Origin: Propionibacterium sp.
GTDB taxonomy: Bacteria; Actinomycetota; Actinomycetes; Propionibacteriales; Propionibacteriaceae
Length of the DNA stretch: 64,000 bases
Assembly: GCA_022837595.1 (NCBI GenBank)
Contig: JALHFX010000001.1
Span: 96,585 to 160,584 of the forward strand
Direction: 5' to 3'
Below, piece by piece: positions 16,634 through 24,814 of the stretch (its first letter is position 1; every line of letters begins with the position of its first letter). Both the position numbers and the translations under genes were made by a program. The notes under the pieces were generated by a model. That model had not been told where the DNA came from. It was given only the letters and a program-made list of their open reading frames with translations, and made no database searches.

Positions 16634-16660
16634 TCTAGGCAAGTAGCAATCTAACTCAAT

Positions 16661-16724
16661 GGGGCGAAATGCCCCGACCACCCTCGGCGGACAGTCACTT
16701 CCCGCCAGGGGGTGAGTGTTCGCC
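16661..16724 (+). promoter_or_regulatory. Two leader hairpins of a different type
   Basis: GGGGC/GCCCC at 16661-16675, then GGCGGACAGTCAC pairing imperfectly (12 of 14) with GTGAGTGTTCGCC (to 16724). They precede the gene at 16754. They do not carry the GCAGTTCAACC loop of the shared leader. They may be an attenuator or an mRNA-stabilising element within the operon. Confidence 0.45.
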
Positions 16725-16753
16725 ATTTCTTTCGGAATGAATGGAGAACGAAG

Positions 16754-17794
16754 ATGGCACAGAATTACTACGACTGGACGGGTGTCCTCAACCTGAAGCA
16801 GGTCACCGGCGTCATTCAGGCGCTTTTTGGCGGTGCTGATCTGGATGCTACGTATCCCGGCAACGGGCAGGCGTACATCGCGGAGATGTCAGAGGGCAGT
16901 TGCCTGCGCTGGGATGAGATCCACGAGGCGCTTGTCGAACTGGCTGAATCGTACGAACTCGCGGTCACCGAGGGTGCCCGTGAGTGCATCAAAGCCTGCG
17001 CGGTGCTGCTTGCCGAGCACTTTGGGCACTCCTCAGAAAAGGTAATCGAGGTGCTCGATGGGCAAGCCTTCGATGATGATCGGCCGGAACTTACGGTGCT
17101 CTTCGAGTTGGCTCAACTGTTTGATGATGGCCACGAGCTCACGTCGATCGAGACTGAAGGTGCGTATCACTGCAGCAAGCCACGGCTCCACGAATTCGGC
17201 GGGAATGGCTTGTTCATTGGGAAGCATGTCGTCGTGCATCGTTCATCGGCTGCGGCGATCGCGGATGGCAGTGGTCTGGAACGGGCGCTCAGTGAAGGTA
17301 GCCTTGAACGCGCTGTTCAGCAGTTGCTTCTACAGGTTGAAGGTCGGCTTGAGGAAGTGACCGATGAGGCGGTTCGCGCCACGTTGCGTGAGGGATTGGC
17401 TCAAGCACTGGCCAAGCCTGAGCAAGACAAGGCAGCGCTACCCAGTTCGGTGCCTGTCAAGCACTGGGCCTCGTACGCGTTTGCCGATCTGGAACCCACT
17501 CATGTCATGGAGGTCGATGACCAACGCTTGCATTCGGGTCAATTGTTCCTTACGGCAGGGCAGGGTGAGGGTGACCTCGACCAGCTTCTGTCGGTGACGA
17601 TGGAGGTCGGGACGAACCCCGTCAATGGGATCGACCAGGTGCCGTGCGCGCATATCCACTTTGATTCGGATGCACTCGCGTTCTCGCTCTACCGGGTCGG
17701 TAACGGGATCGTGCTGCGGCCGGAGGTCGGCGTCACGTTGCGAGCTCAAGCCCCAACGTCTGCCTCGGACGATGCGTTCTTTTGGGTCGAGTGA
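16754..17794 (+). CDS. Hypothetical protein, 346 aa
   Basis: ATG preceded by GGAGAACGAAG. The protein is acidic. The N-terminal half contains helices with conserved-looking Cys and Glu (GARECIKACAVLLAEHFG), and the C-terminal half is predicted beta (PCAHIHFDSDALAFSLYRVGNGIVLRPEVGVTLRA). No domain recognised, no signal peptide or membrane segment. Confidence 0.65.
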   Translation: MAQNYYDWTGVLNLKQVTGVIQALFGGADLDATYPGNGQAYIAEMSEGSCLRWDEIHEALVELAESYELAVTEGARECIKACAVLLAEHFGHSSEKVIEVLDGQAFDDDRPELTVLFELAQLFDDGHELTSIETEGAYHCSKPRLHEFGGNGLFIGKHVVVHRSSAAAIADGSGLERALSEGSLERAVQQLLLQVEGRLEEVTDEAVRATLREGLAQALAKPEQDKAALPSSVPVKHWASYAFADLEPTHVMEVDDQRLHSGQLFLTAGQGEGDLDQLLSVTMEVGTNPVNGIDQVPCAHIHFDSDALAFSLYRVGNGIVLRPEVGVTLRAQAPTSASDDAFFWVE

Positions 17795-17821
17795 GCTTGG
17801 ATGATCGACAGGAGAACGAAA

Positions 17822-18145
17822 ATGGCGAAGTCGGCACAGGAAATCGTTGCATCTATCGCGCCCAACGAAGCGGCCTTCATGCAAAACTCGGGGCAGTTTG
17901 CGGGATTTGTCCGGAAGGCCACCTCAACGCGGGTCGATTTTCACTGGAGGGATGCCTTGCCCGGAAAGCCTGATGAGATGACGATCAACCGTCATGGTGT
18001 CGTGTGCAGCAGGCGGTTGTTCGAAGGGCAAACCTGGTTCGGGTACACGTTGGACCCGTTCGGTGAAGACGTCAGTTACAGCGCGACCAACGATGTTGCT
18101 AAGCTCATGTTGGAACGGTTCTTGAAGCGGCCCCAAGCCGCTTGA
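17822..18145 (+). CDS. Hypothetical protein, 107 aa
   Basis: The ATG follows AGGAGAACGAAA, an arrangement like that before the gene at 16754 (GGAGAACGAAG). The protein has a central segment VRKATSTRVDFHWRDALPGKPDEMTINRHG. No family recognised. It is the last gene of the operon. Confidence 0.65.
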   Translation: MAKSAQEIVASIAPNEAAFMQNSGQFAGFVRKATSTRVDFHWRDALPGKPDEMTINRHGVVCSRRLFEGQTWFGYTLDPFGEDVSYSATNDVAKLMLERFLKRPQAA

Positions 18146-18191
18146 GTGAGGTGGATCGAGTCGGCGCGATGCCGATTCGACTCTGATCACA

Positions 18192-18236
18192 AGCCCAGCA
18201 CACCTCCGTCCACGAGGTGCGCTGGGCTTTCTTTTT
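18192..18236 (+). terminator. Strong intrinsic terminator
   Basis: AGCCCAGC..CCTC pairs with GAGG..GCTGGGCT, followed by TTTCTTTTT. Confidence 0.95.
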
Positions 18237-18334
18237 GGCTGATCTGTTCTTGTGAGGAGGAGGTGGAGTGCGGGCCTGTTAATATATTGATTCTCCTTAA
18301 ATCTACGACAATTCAATGAGGTGGTGCACCCTGG

Positions 18335-19045
18335 ATGCTCAGGGGTAGTAGAAAGACGACGCCTACGAGCGCCGGTATCGAGGTGTCTTCCCTGTGCAAA
18401 CAGGGCTTTTTTTGGCTCGACTCGCGTATAGCAGAGGTTCCTGTGACTGAATGCATCCGTTGCCCAGCACTTTGTGCATCTAGAAGCCAGATCGTCATGC
18501 CGACAGCAGCCACAGTGGGTGGCCTACTGGCGATTGGGGAGGCGCCAGGTGAGAAAGAAGATGAAATGGGCGTTGGGTTCGCAGGGCAGGCAGGCAAGAC
18601 GCTCGATCGATTGCTTGCCGAGCATGGCATCGGACGCGAGGGCTACGGGCGAGCGAACATCTGCCGCTGTCGGCCGCCTGAGAACCGAAAGCCGACGAGA
18701 GCGGAAGTCGATGCATGTATGCCGTATCTGGCAGAGTTCATCGAGCAAACGCGGCCGCGGGTGCTGCTGTTAGTTGGGGGCACAGCTGCTGCGCACATCG
18801 TTGGGACAGGCTCGCTTGCACGACGCATTGAGATGTCGCGGTCGCCCGGAGGTACTTGGGTCGATCCGGCTATGTGCCATCCAGCGCTTCGCTCGCTGGC
18901 AGCACAACGCGGGCTGCTTGCGGTCCCGATGCCCCACACGAGCGGCCTAGCGTGGAACCGCAAGACTCCGGCAGGCGAGCCGTGGTCGGAGGTCGGGAAG
19001 CGCCAGGTTGCCCTGGCGGTCGAGCTCGCGCAGCGCGAGGGCTGA
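18335..19045 (+). CDS. Family 4 uracil-DNA glycosylase, 236 aa
   Basis: Motif A is IGEAPGEKEDEMGVGFAGQAG (from about residue 68), the uracil-binding loop of family 4/5 enzymes. The iron-sulphur cysteines are C40 and C43 (TECIRCPALC), C112 (CRCRPPENRKP) and C128 (DACMPYL), as in family 4. The C-terminal motif HTSGL replaces the usual HPS. The enzyme removes uracil from DNA and starts base-excision repair. The N-terminal 35 residues are extra, so the true start may lie nearer residue 36. Nothing in the neighbourhood is functionally linked, so it may serve repair of the plasmid itself. Confidence 0.85.
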   Translation: MLRGSRKTTPTSAGIEVSSLCKQGFFWLDSRIAEVPVTECIRCPALCASRSQIVMPTAATVGGLLAIGEAPGEKEDEMGVGFAGQAGKTLDRLLAEHGIGREGYGRANICRCRPPENRKPTRAEVDACMPYLAEFIEQTRPRVLLLVGGTAAAHIVGTGSLARRIEMSRSPGGTWVDPAMCHPALRSLAAQRGLLAVPMPHTSGLAWNRKTPAGEPWSEVGKRQVALAVELAQREG

Positions 19046-19110
19046 ACAGGGCTTGCCTTCGTACTCGAGCATCTCGCGGATGGTGGCTGGTTTTCACTGG
19101 TTGCTTATCG

Positions 19111-19148
19111 CATCCCTTTTGTGCAGTTCCAACTCACAAAAGGAGATG
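19111..19148 (+). promoter_or_regulatory. Shared leader, copy 10
   Basis: CCTTTTGTG (19115-19123) pairs perfectly with CACAAAAGG (19135-19143) around the loop CAGTTCCAACT, with CATC/GATG outside. It is the longest uninterrupted helix of the set. It precedes the ATG at 19155. Confidence 0.85.
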
Positions 19149-19154
19149 TAGATC

Positions 19155-19571
19155 ATGGAATACGCATACGGTTTGCAGTTCCGGCCGGCCAGCATTGGTG
19201 CTGTGCCGCCCGGTTTGTTTGAGGTTCGGGAAAACGGTGAACCCGGCGCCGAGCGATTCACGCGCCACGGTGTCATCGTTTATGACCGCCCTCTGACTGA
19301 AAGCGAGATTCGTGCTTTCGAGCTGGTTGTGCTGGCCGACGACATCCAGCGCGACACCCTGGCTACCGAGGTGGCCAGCAAGCTTGCGACCTACGGGCAG
19401 AGCTACCTCGAGCTTTGGCGTGAAGATCAGGGGATGTTTGAGTCGATCGTGGCGGATCGTCTGGCAGATGTCCGGCCTTACTCGGTCTTTGTGGGTCAGG
19501 TGCCGGTGTTTGCAGGCAAGGTCGCAGAAAAGCTGGCTACCCTGGTTGAAACCAAGAACGGGGAGGTTTGA
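19155..19571 (+). CDS. Hypothetical protein, 138 aa
   Basis: The ATG follows the shared leader. The central part has ESEIRAFELVVLADDIQRDTLATEVASKL, a helical segment; no domain recognised. It is the first of three close or overlapping genes. Confidence 0.7.
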   Translation: MEYAYGLQFRPASIGAVPPGLFEVRENGEPGAERFTRHGVIVYDRPLTESEIRAFELVVLADDIQRDTLATEVASKLATYGQSYLELWREDQGMFESIVADRLADVRPYSVFVGQVPVFAGKVAEKLATLVETKNGEV

Positions 19572-19574
19572 TCT

Positions 19575-19871
19575 ATGCGACCCCGTATCCGGCAACATCG
19601 AAAATCGGATCTCGAAACAGCCGAGCAACAACAGGTTCGACTGGCCTTCGTTCGAGAGCGAAACAAGCGCTTTGGCATGATCGTGGAGGGCGTCCCATAT
19701 CACGAGGAGCTTGCAGGCAGGGCAGGAATGAGCTTTCTGCTTTTGCCCGAAGCACATCATGTCCTCGATGATGTCAAGCGAGCAGCTGCCGCACTTTGGC
19801 GACAGCGTGACGTGGTTTTCATGGAGGTGTTTTGGCCATCGCATTCCGAGATGGAGTGCTCGCCATGCTGA
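19575..19871 (+). CDS. Hypothetical protein, 98 aa
   Basis: Starts 3 bp after the previous stop. The protein starts basic (MRPRIRQHRKSDLETAEQQQVRLAFVRERNKRFGM) and ends with VFMEVFWPSHSEMECSPC. No family recognised. Confidence 0.6.
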   Translation: MRPRIRQHRKSDLETAEQQQVRLAFVRERNKRFGMIVEGVPYHEELAGRAGMSFLLLPEAHHVLDDVKRAAAALWRQRDVVFMEVFWPSHSEMECSPC

Positions 19872-20056
19872 ACAGTCGTGAGTTCTACATGGACCTTGGG
19901 CGACAGGCTGCTAAGGCCCGGAATCAGCGTGATGAAGCGCGTGCTGAGTTTCATGCTCGACACTTCCGGGCTGCGAAGGCGCTCGAACAGGGTGAGGATC
20001 GACAGGTTGCCGATCGTCTCTACCGGGATGCGTATGCCGAGGAAAGGCGTACGTGA
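19865..20056 (+). CDS. Small basic protein, 63 aa
   Basis: The ATG at 19865 overlaps the previous stop and follows GGAG; an upstream start at 19832 in the same frame is possible but would overlap more. Charged helical protein (GRQAAKARNQRDEARAEFHARHFRAAKALEQG). No family recognised. Confidence 0.6.
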   Translation: MLNSREFYMDLGRQAAKARNQRDEARAEFHARHFRAAKALEQGEDRQVADRLYRDAYAEERRT

Positions 20057-20077
20057 TCCTTGATTCATGACACAACC

Positions 20078-20115
20078 AGGCCAGCCATCTGATATCGGAT
20101 GAGCTGGCCTTTTTC
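20078..20115 (+). terminator. Intrinsic terminator
   Basis: AGGCCAGC pairs with GCTGGCCT (20103-20110), inner CATC/GATG, followed by TTTTT. Confidence 0.9.
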
Positions 20116-20143
20116 ATTTCTGCTTTGGGTGCAAAATTCCGTT

Positions 20144-20155
20144 GTTTATATAAAC
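20144..20155. promoter_or_regulatory. Palindrome GTTTATATAAAC upstream of the lectin-like gene
   Basis: A perfect 12-bp palindrome 35 bp before the ATG at 20191; the same 12 bp recur at 21214-21225, 38 bp before the ATG at 21264. A ribbon-helix-helix protein encoded between the two sites (20778) is a natural candidate repressor. Confidence 0.6.
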
Positions 20156-20190
20156 TGTCAGGAAGAATTGTTTTCCAGGAACACGAATCA

Positions 20191-20778
20191 ATGCGACTTT
20201 TTGCTTTTTGCTCTCTCGGGCGAATGGCTGTCGTTGCGGCTTGCTTTGCCCCACTAACTGCATTCTCGGACACACCTGCGGTTGGGCATTTCAAGCTGAA
20301 GAACAGCCTCGATCGACCTGTCGACGGATATTGCATCGATGTGGTCGGCTCCGGGCGCTACATCCGATTTGACATGCCGCTCACGGCGCATAACGGCAAG
20401 GGACCGCAGTTGTACCAGGATGAGGCAGTCATTCTGGAAGGAGGCAAGATCAAGTTTCCGGCGTACGGCGCCTGCGCTACGGTGGCGGGGATCAACGGCC
20501 GGGCGCTGCCTGGCGCTGCGTTGGTACCGCGTCAGTGCGGCGAGCGAAGCCCTTTCCTGGAAGCGGAAAGTTTGCAGCGTTTCACATTCCATCCGGACGG
20601 ACGGGTGGAGCTTTCCGGGTCTGGCCTCTGCATGACGGTCAGCGACCAGTCCGACTCGACTTTCGAGCCAACGCATCGATGGCGGCCGCTCTATATGGCG
20701 CGTTGCAGCGAGGTCGATCCGACGCGCTCGCAGTGGGAATTCGTTGAGTACATCCCTCGATCTGGGGTTGATGGTTGA
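20191..20778 (+). CDS. Secreted beta-trefoil/ricin-lectin-like protein, 195 aa
   Basis: The N-terminus has a typical signal peptide (MRLFAFCSLGRMAVVAACFAP...FS, about 26 residues). The mature part shows trefoil-like repeats with a Gly-x-Cys core: DGYCIDVVGSG, GACATVAGINGRALPGAALVPRQC and GSGLCMTVSDQ, ending in SQWEFV. These suggest a ricin-B-like lectin fold that may bind sugars. There are several cysteines, consistent with disulphides in the periplasm or outside. The gene overlaps the regulator gene that follows. Confidence 0.65.
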   Translation: MRLFAFCSLGRMAVVAACFAPLTAFSDTPAVGHFKLKNSLDRPVDGYCIDVVGSGRYIRFDMPLTAHNGKGPQLYQDEAVILEGGKIKFPAYGACATVAGINGRALPGAALVPRQCGERSPFLEAESLQRFTFHPDGRVELSGSGLCMTVSDQSDSTFEPTHRWRPLYMARCSEVDPTRSQWEFVEYIPRSGVDG

Positions 20779-21173
20779 TGGGAGCGAAAGAAGACAGGCA
20801 GTTCTCAAACCTGACGACTCAGCGTCAGAAGACGTACCTCGAGCGACTCAAGAGCAGCAAAGGGCGCCGCGTGGTGGTGGACCTTGGACCCGAGCTTGCA
20901 GAGGGGCTTGATCGGCTTATCGCTTCAGGCTACGGCCGCTCGCAGGTGGAAGTGATTCGCAAAGCCTTGACCGAAGCATGCGACGGTGTTTCCAGAGAGT
21001 GCGATTGCGCCAGCGAGATCGAGGCGGCTCTTCGGGAAGCAATTGCACTTGAGCGGGCAGCCTATGTGCTTCGGTTGCGGGAACGCGCTGCCGACTTCAA
21101 GACCCCAGAAGCTTGCGAAGAGCTCGTAGACGAGGTTTTGGCGCAGACGTACAAGCCGGCCGGGTTACCTTAA
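20778..21173 (+). CDS. Ribbon-helix-helix DNA-binding protein, 131 aa
   Basis: The segment RRVVVDLGPELAEGLDRLIASGYGRSQVEVIRKALTEA (about residues 25-62) is a CopG/Arc-type ribbon-helix-helix with the conserved G-x-S/T turn (GYGRSQ). The C-terminal half is a helical extension with charged residues. ATG at 20778, overlapping the stop of the lectin-like gene. The family are dimeric repressors. The two 12-bp palindromes GTTTATATAAAC bracketing this gene and the previous one make it a likely local regulator; this is inference. Confidence 0.75.
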   Translation: MGAKEDRQFSNLTTQRQKTYLERLKSSKGRRVVVDLGPELAEGLDRLIASGYGRSQVEVIRKALTEACDGVSRECDCASEIEAALREAIALERAAYVLRLRERAADFKTPEACEELVDEVLAQTYKPAGLP

Positions 21174-21213
21174 TTTCTCCATTGTATTGGAATTGATGCA
21201 TCTATTTGACGGC

Positions 21214-21225
21214 GTTTATATAAAC
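21214..21225. promoter_or_regulatory. Second GTTTATATAAAC palindrome
   Basis: Identical to the site at 20144-20155. TTGACG at 21206-21211 just upstream could be a -35 element, so a protein on the palindrome would block RNA polymerase. Confidence 0.6.
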
Positions 21226-21263
21226 ATACAGAATGCCTCTGTGCCACCTACAGGAGCTTTCTA

Positions 21264-21866
21264 ATGTCATACGTTGCACGCAAGTACTTCGTTCTGCCTG
21301 CGGATCGAGAAGAAGTTAAACGCGCCATTTCAATGTTCATGCTGGCTAAGTCCGATGCCCGTGCGTCTTATCGCGAGATCGAGGCTTATGGTGCGGCCGG
21401 AATGTATTTTGTCCCCGGAAAGGGCTGGGGTATGAGCTTCAAGGAACGCCCCAAAACGGCCAAGGTTGAGGGACTTGGGAAGTTCACCTTTTTCGAAAAG
21501 GAAGAAGCCTGGGTGGCAATTCCTGACAAGAGAACCGCCGCCGGCAAAAAGCTCGAGGATCTGCTTCAGAACACTGCTGAGTTGCAGGAAATCTGGCAGT
21601 GGTCACTCGAAAAAAGCCTCGGCATCTACGGCGTTGTTGCGTGCGGGTTTCCGACGACCTTTCACTACTGTTGCGCCAAACCGCTTTTCGATGGGCGGGT
21701 GATCGTCTCCACGCCTGACGCGAAGAACAGGCCTACTGGAAGCGGTTACTCGCGCAACTTTGAGGACCCCGTTATTCCGGGGTGGGCAGTGGAAATCTCA
21801 GCTGACGCATACGAGGCTCTCAATGCGTTGCCTGAGTTTGGCAGGGAAAACGCCGAGGCTGCATGA
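21264..21866 (+). CDS. Hypothetical protein, 200 aa
   Basis: ATG preceded by AGGAG. The sequence suggests an alpha/beta fold with many aromatic residues (AGMYFVPGKGWGMSF; EEAWVAIPDKRTAAG). There is a Cys pair at HYCCAKP. No domain recognised. First gene of an apparent operon running to 24814. Confidence 0.7.
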   Translation: MSYVARKYFVLPADREEVKRAISMFMLAKSDARASYREIEAYGAAGMYFVPGKGWGMSFKERPKTAKVEGLGKFTFFEKEEAWVAIPDKRTAAGKKLEDLLQNTAELQEIWQWSLEKSLGIYGVVACGFPTTFHYCCAKPLFDGRVIVSTPDAKNRPTGSGYSRNFEDPVIPGWAVEISADAYEALNALPEFGRENAEAA

Positions 21867-21875
21867 GGTGTGCGC

Positions 21876-22313
21876 GTGACTGAGACGACAAGCGAAACGA
21901 TTGACAGGCTACAGTAAGAGCTCGCCCGGGCAAGACAAACAATCGAGGCACAGCAGTTGGCGTACCGGGCCATGGTTGCCGACTACCAGCACTGCGCGAA
22001 CACGCTGCAGGACGTATCAGCTCAGCTGGAAGGAGCAAAACAGGCGGCGTCAAGTGGCTGGCTTCGCGCGATCGATGACGAGCTGGTTTGCTCTTTCCTT
22101 GGAATTGCAAAGCCCGAAGAGAGCTGCGAGCAGGCAAAGCTCAAATTGAGCCGGCTCATCACCTGGCACGTGGGGGTCGCTTGCGATCCTGCTGTCAATG
22201 GAGGCTGGGTGCTGATGCCCCAGGTGCTTGACGATCGAATGCAGGAGATTTTGGATCGTGATGGCTATCGGTCGCTCGTTCAGTCCGCGCGAAAGGATTG
22301 TTCCGATGTTTGA
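21876..22313 (+). pseudogene. Small coiled-coil protein gene with an in-frame TAA near its start
   Basis: A GTG at 21876 opens a frame for 13 codons (VTETTSETIDRLQ), then TAA at 21915-21917, after which the same frame continues for 132 codons in coiled-coil style (ELARARQTIEAQQLAYRAMVADYQH). The heptad-like pattern runs across the stop, so the stop looks like a single-base change in a CAA or GAA codon. Translation could restart at TTG 21957 or ATG 21972, giving a shorter protein ending at 22313. The C-terminal part (LVCSFLGIAKPEESCEQAKLKLSRLITWH) is compatible with a small phage/plasmid protein. Confidence 0.6.
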
Positions 22314-22683
22314 CGAAGAGTTGGAAGGAGATGGATTGGTCGATCTCATTGGCCGCCTTCGCGCCATGCAGGGCATGGGGGATGAACAGCTTAAATCGCT
22401 GATGGACGGCGTTGGTCCACAGGCTGCCGATGAGATCGAGCGTCTGCGTGATCTCATCGAGTCAGAGAGGGACGAAGCACTTGAACAGGCTCGTCTGCTT
22501 GGCATGGGTAGCGAACGAGAAGCCGCGCTAATGGCGAAGCTGGATATCGCCTCCGCAAGTAATGGTCGGCTCCGGTGGTTGCTACGGCAGATCATGGACG
22601 CACTTCCTGCGAACAGGGATTGGCTCGATCCGCAGTTGGAAAGCGAGGCAATTATTGCGGCGGACCAGGAGAGCAGCGCATGA
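22306..22683 (+). CDS. Hypothetical coiled-coil protein, 125 aa
   Basis: ATG at 22306 overlaps the previous stop. Strongly helical: DEIERLRDLIESERDEALEQARLLG and GSEREAALMAKLDIASASNGRLRWLLRQIMDALP. It resembles the Ea22-like or 'ead' class of small phage proteins in style only. Coupled to the next gene by ATGA. Confidence 0.65.
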   Translation: MFDEELEGDGLVDLIGRLRAMQGMGDEQLKSLMDGVGPQAADEIERLRDLIESERDEALEQARLLGMGSEREAALMAKLDIASASNGRLRWLLRQIMDALPANRDWLDPQLESEAIIAADQESSA

Positions 22684-23009
22684 GCGTTAAACAAGAGCAT
22701 CGCTACTACAAGTGGGTGCTTGAGACTGGCCGTGCAGTGACCGATCGGCAGCGCGAGATCGAGGCAGCGACGATGGAGCGCAAGCCGCGCCCCTGCGTGA
22801 TACCGCCCAAACCGAATGCCAATCGCAGACAAGTCCGGTCGTGGATGCGCAACAACGCGGACGGGTTCGGTAGTGCAACGCAGCTCGCGGAGGCTGCAAA
22901 TGCTGCCCTCGAACTCCCACCTGGTGCGATGGATGACGAGACGCACTGGGTGTGGGAGGAGGCGCTTGCGGCGCTTTATTCTGATGAAACGGAGAAAATA
23001 AGTGCCTGA
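22680..23009 (+). CDS. Hypothetical protein, 109 aa
   Basis: ATGA overlap with the previous stop. N-terminal helix with Tyr and Trp (HRYYKWVLETGRAVTDRQREIEAA), then RRQVRSWMRNNADGFGSATQLAEAANAALEL, which could be a small helix-turn-helix; I do not recognise a family. Confidence 0.65.
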   Translation: MSVKQEHRYYKWVLETGRAVTDRQREIEAATMERKPRPCVIPPKPNANRRQVRSWMRNNADGFGSATQLAEAANAALELPPGAMDDETHWVWEEALAALYSDETEKISA

Positions 23010-23325
23010 AACGCTGGAAAAAAGACGACCGCACGACCTTTGCCTGCATGTCCGCAGGAGCGGCACTGGAAGCTGTATGTCGTTCATGCCGCTGGATGCT
23101 CGAGCCCAAGATAATTTGCTCAACGATGTTCGAGGGCTGATTGCCGAATACGCTCAGAGCGTAAACGCGCCGTTAGACCCTGCCGTCCTCGCCGATTCGG
23201 GCGTGGAAATCGTCTCCGAGCAGACACTTCAGTACATCGCCAGTCTCGAAAGCCTTCTTGAAGAAGCCGCTACCGATACAGACGACGATGCATTCGCAGA
23301 ACGGGTCGAGAGGGCATTGCGATGA
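23002..23325 (+). CDS. Hypothetical protein, 107 aa (GTG start)
   Basis: The GTG at 23002 is preceded by GGAG and overlaps the previous gene. A later ATG at 23077 would give a shorter protein. The C-terminal two-thirds are helical and acidic (LEEAATDTDDDAFAERVERAL). No family recognised. Confidence 0.6.
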   Translation: MPETLEKRRPHDLCLHVRRSGTGSCMSFMPLDARAQDNLLNDVRGLIAEYAQSVNAPLDPAVLADSGVEIVSEQTLQYIASLESLLEEAATDTDDDAFAERVERALR

Positions 23326-23765
23326 GCGAAATGGATCGTGCAACCGTGCCTGGTCATGTCGAACTGGTCCGCGAAATCGCCAAGCTGCTTACCTCCCGAG
23401 TGGAGGCTGCGATGCAGCACACTTTCCGCCTTGAGTTGGCCGATGCAGCGAGTGGTAAGCCCTTCGCTCCTGAACAGCGCCGCGAACACCTGATGATCTT
23501 GTTTGCTGAAATCATCAAGGGCATGGGCGCTGATCGATTCTCGGAAACGCCGGTAGAGCTTCTCGACCAGTTTGCCGTCATGTCGGTTATCAAGAACCAT
23601 GATACGGGCGGACTGTTGCGTAGCCTTGTTAACTCCTTCCTGATCGCCTACAGCACGCCGGAAACCGCAGATCGCGCCTACTTGGCGCTCATGCAGCTCG
23701 AGGCCCTGCGCGTAGAAGTGGGGGAGGCTCGGAAGGCAGTTTCAGCTAATGTTTTGATGCATTGA
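23322..23765 (+). CDS. Hypothetical helical protein, 147 aa
   Basis: ATGA overlap with the previous stop. Helices throughout (ELVREIAKLLTSRVEAAMQHTFRLELADAAS; RREHLMILFAEIIKGMG). No family recognised. Followed by the exonuclease gene. Confidence 0.65.
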   Translation: MSEMDRATVPGHVELVREIAKLLTSRVEAAMQHTFRLELADAASGKPFAPEQRREHLMILFAEIIKGMGADRFSETPVELLDQFAVMSVIKNHDTGGLLRSLVNSFLIAYSTPETADRAYLALMQLEALRVEVGEARKAVSANVLMH

Positions 23766-23785
23766 TGGCAGGGCAGGAGAGGAAG

Positions 23786-24814
23786 ATGGACCACGAGCAG
23801 ATGGTATTGGCGCTGGAAGCCACCGGACAGTACCGGGTGCTGCGCCGCTTCGTGCCGGCAGAGTCGTATCAGCTCGATGATGAGAAGATTGAGGTGAGCC
23901 GAGTTCGTTCGGTCTTGGTGGTGGACGTCGAAACGACCGGTCTCAAGAAGGATTCGGACAAGATCATCGATATTGGCCTCGTCCTGGCTGAGTTCGACAG
24001 GGTTTCCGGCCAAGTGCTTCGCGTGCTTGAGCGCTACAGCGGCTTCGAAGACCCAGGTCGGCCGATCCCGGAGGAAATCACCCGATTGACCGGCATCCGG
24101 GATGAGGATGTCTTGGAGCAAACGTTCGATGATGCGCGGGTCGAAGCGCTCATTGCCCGAGCAGACTTGGTGGTGGCCCACAACGCGCCCTTTGACCGTG
24201 GCTTCCTCGAATTGCGCTTCCCTTCTTTTCAGAAAAAGTGGTGGGCTTGTTCGCAGCGTGAGGCACCCTGGTCGCAGATGATGACTGGCTCTACCAAGCT
24301 CGAGTGGCTAGCGTTCCAGATAGGAGGCTGCTTTTACGAAGCACACAGGGCTTTGGTGGATGCGGAGGTGACCTTGTTCATCCTCGCGCAGATGGGGCCG
24401 GGCGGCCGCCCCATCCTCTCTCACCTGCTGGAGGTTAGTGGGCGCAAGACGTATTGCGTCTGGGCTGAAGGGGCGCCCTTCGAGGCGAAGGACAAATTGA
24501 AGCTGGAAATGGGCTACTCCTGGAGCGACGGGGCGAGCCCGGACAAGCCGATCAAGGCATGGTTCAAGCAAGGGGTGGTCGATCTCGAGGCTGAGCTCGA
24601 GACGCTGGCCAGGACGGTCTATCTGCGACCCGCTCATCTGACGATCGATTCGATGACCGGGTACGAGCGATTCACAGATCGATACCATTCTCGGGATAAG
24701 CGTCCATTGCCCGGGCTTCATGTTGAAGTGCCGGAACCCGTTGCAGCTCCTGCTGTGGAGCCCAGTCGAACGAGCACGCCGAGCTCTGTGCCGACGCATG
24801 GTTTGCCGTTGTAG
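23786..24814 (+). CDS. DnaQ-like 3'-5' exonuclease (DEDDh), 342 aa
   Basis: The exonuclease motifs are complete: Exo I VVDVETTGL (D47, E49), Exo II VAHNAPFDRGF, and Exo III HRALVDAE, giving the DEDDh class of DnaQ/epsilon-type enzymes. After about residue 205 comes an extra C-terminal region (VWAEGAPFEAKDKLKLEMGYSWSD...KAWFKQGV) seen in plasmid and phage relatives, ending in a Pro/Ala-rich tail. ATG at 23786 has AGGAG 7 nt upstream and is preferred over 23765. The enzyme would proofread or degrade DNA or RNA ends. Last gene of the operon begun at 21264. Confidence 0.88.
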   Translation: MDHEQMVLALEATGQYRVLRRFVPAESYQLDDEKIEVSRVRSVLVVDVETTGLKKDSDKIIDIGLVLAEFDRVSGQVLRVLERYSGFEDPGRPIPEEITRLTGIRDEDVLEQTFDDARVEALIARADLVVAHNAPFDRGFLELRFPSFQKKWWACSQREAPWSQMMTGSTKLEWLAFQIGGCFYEAHRALVDAEVTLFILAQMGPGGRPILSHLLEVSGRKTYCVWAEGAPFEAKDKLKLEMGYSWSDGASPDKPIKAWFKQGVVDLEAELETLARTVYLRPAHLTIDSMTGYERFTDRYHSRDKRPLPGLHVEVPEPVAAPAVEPSRTSTPSSVPTHGLPL

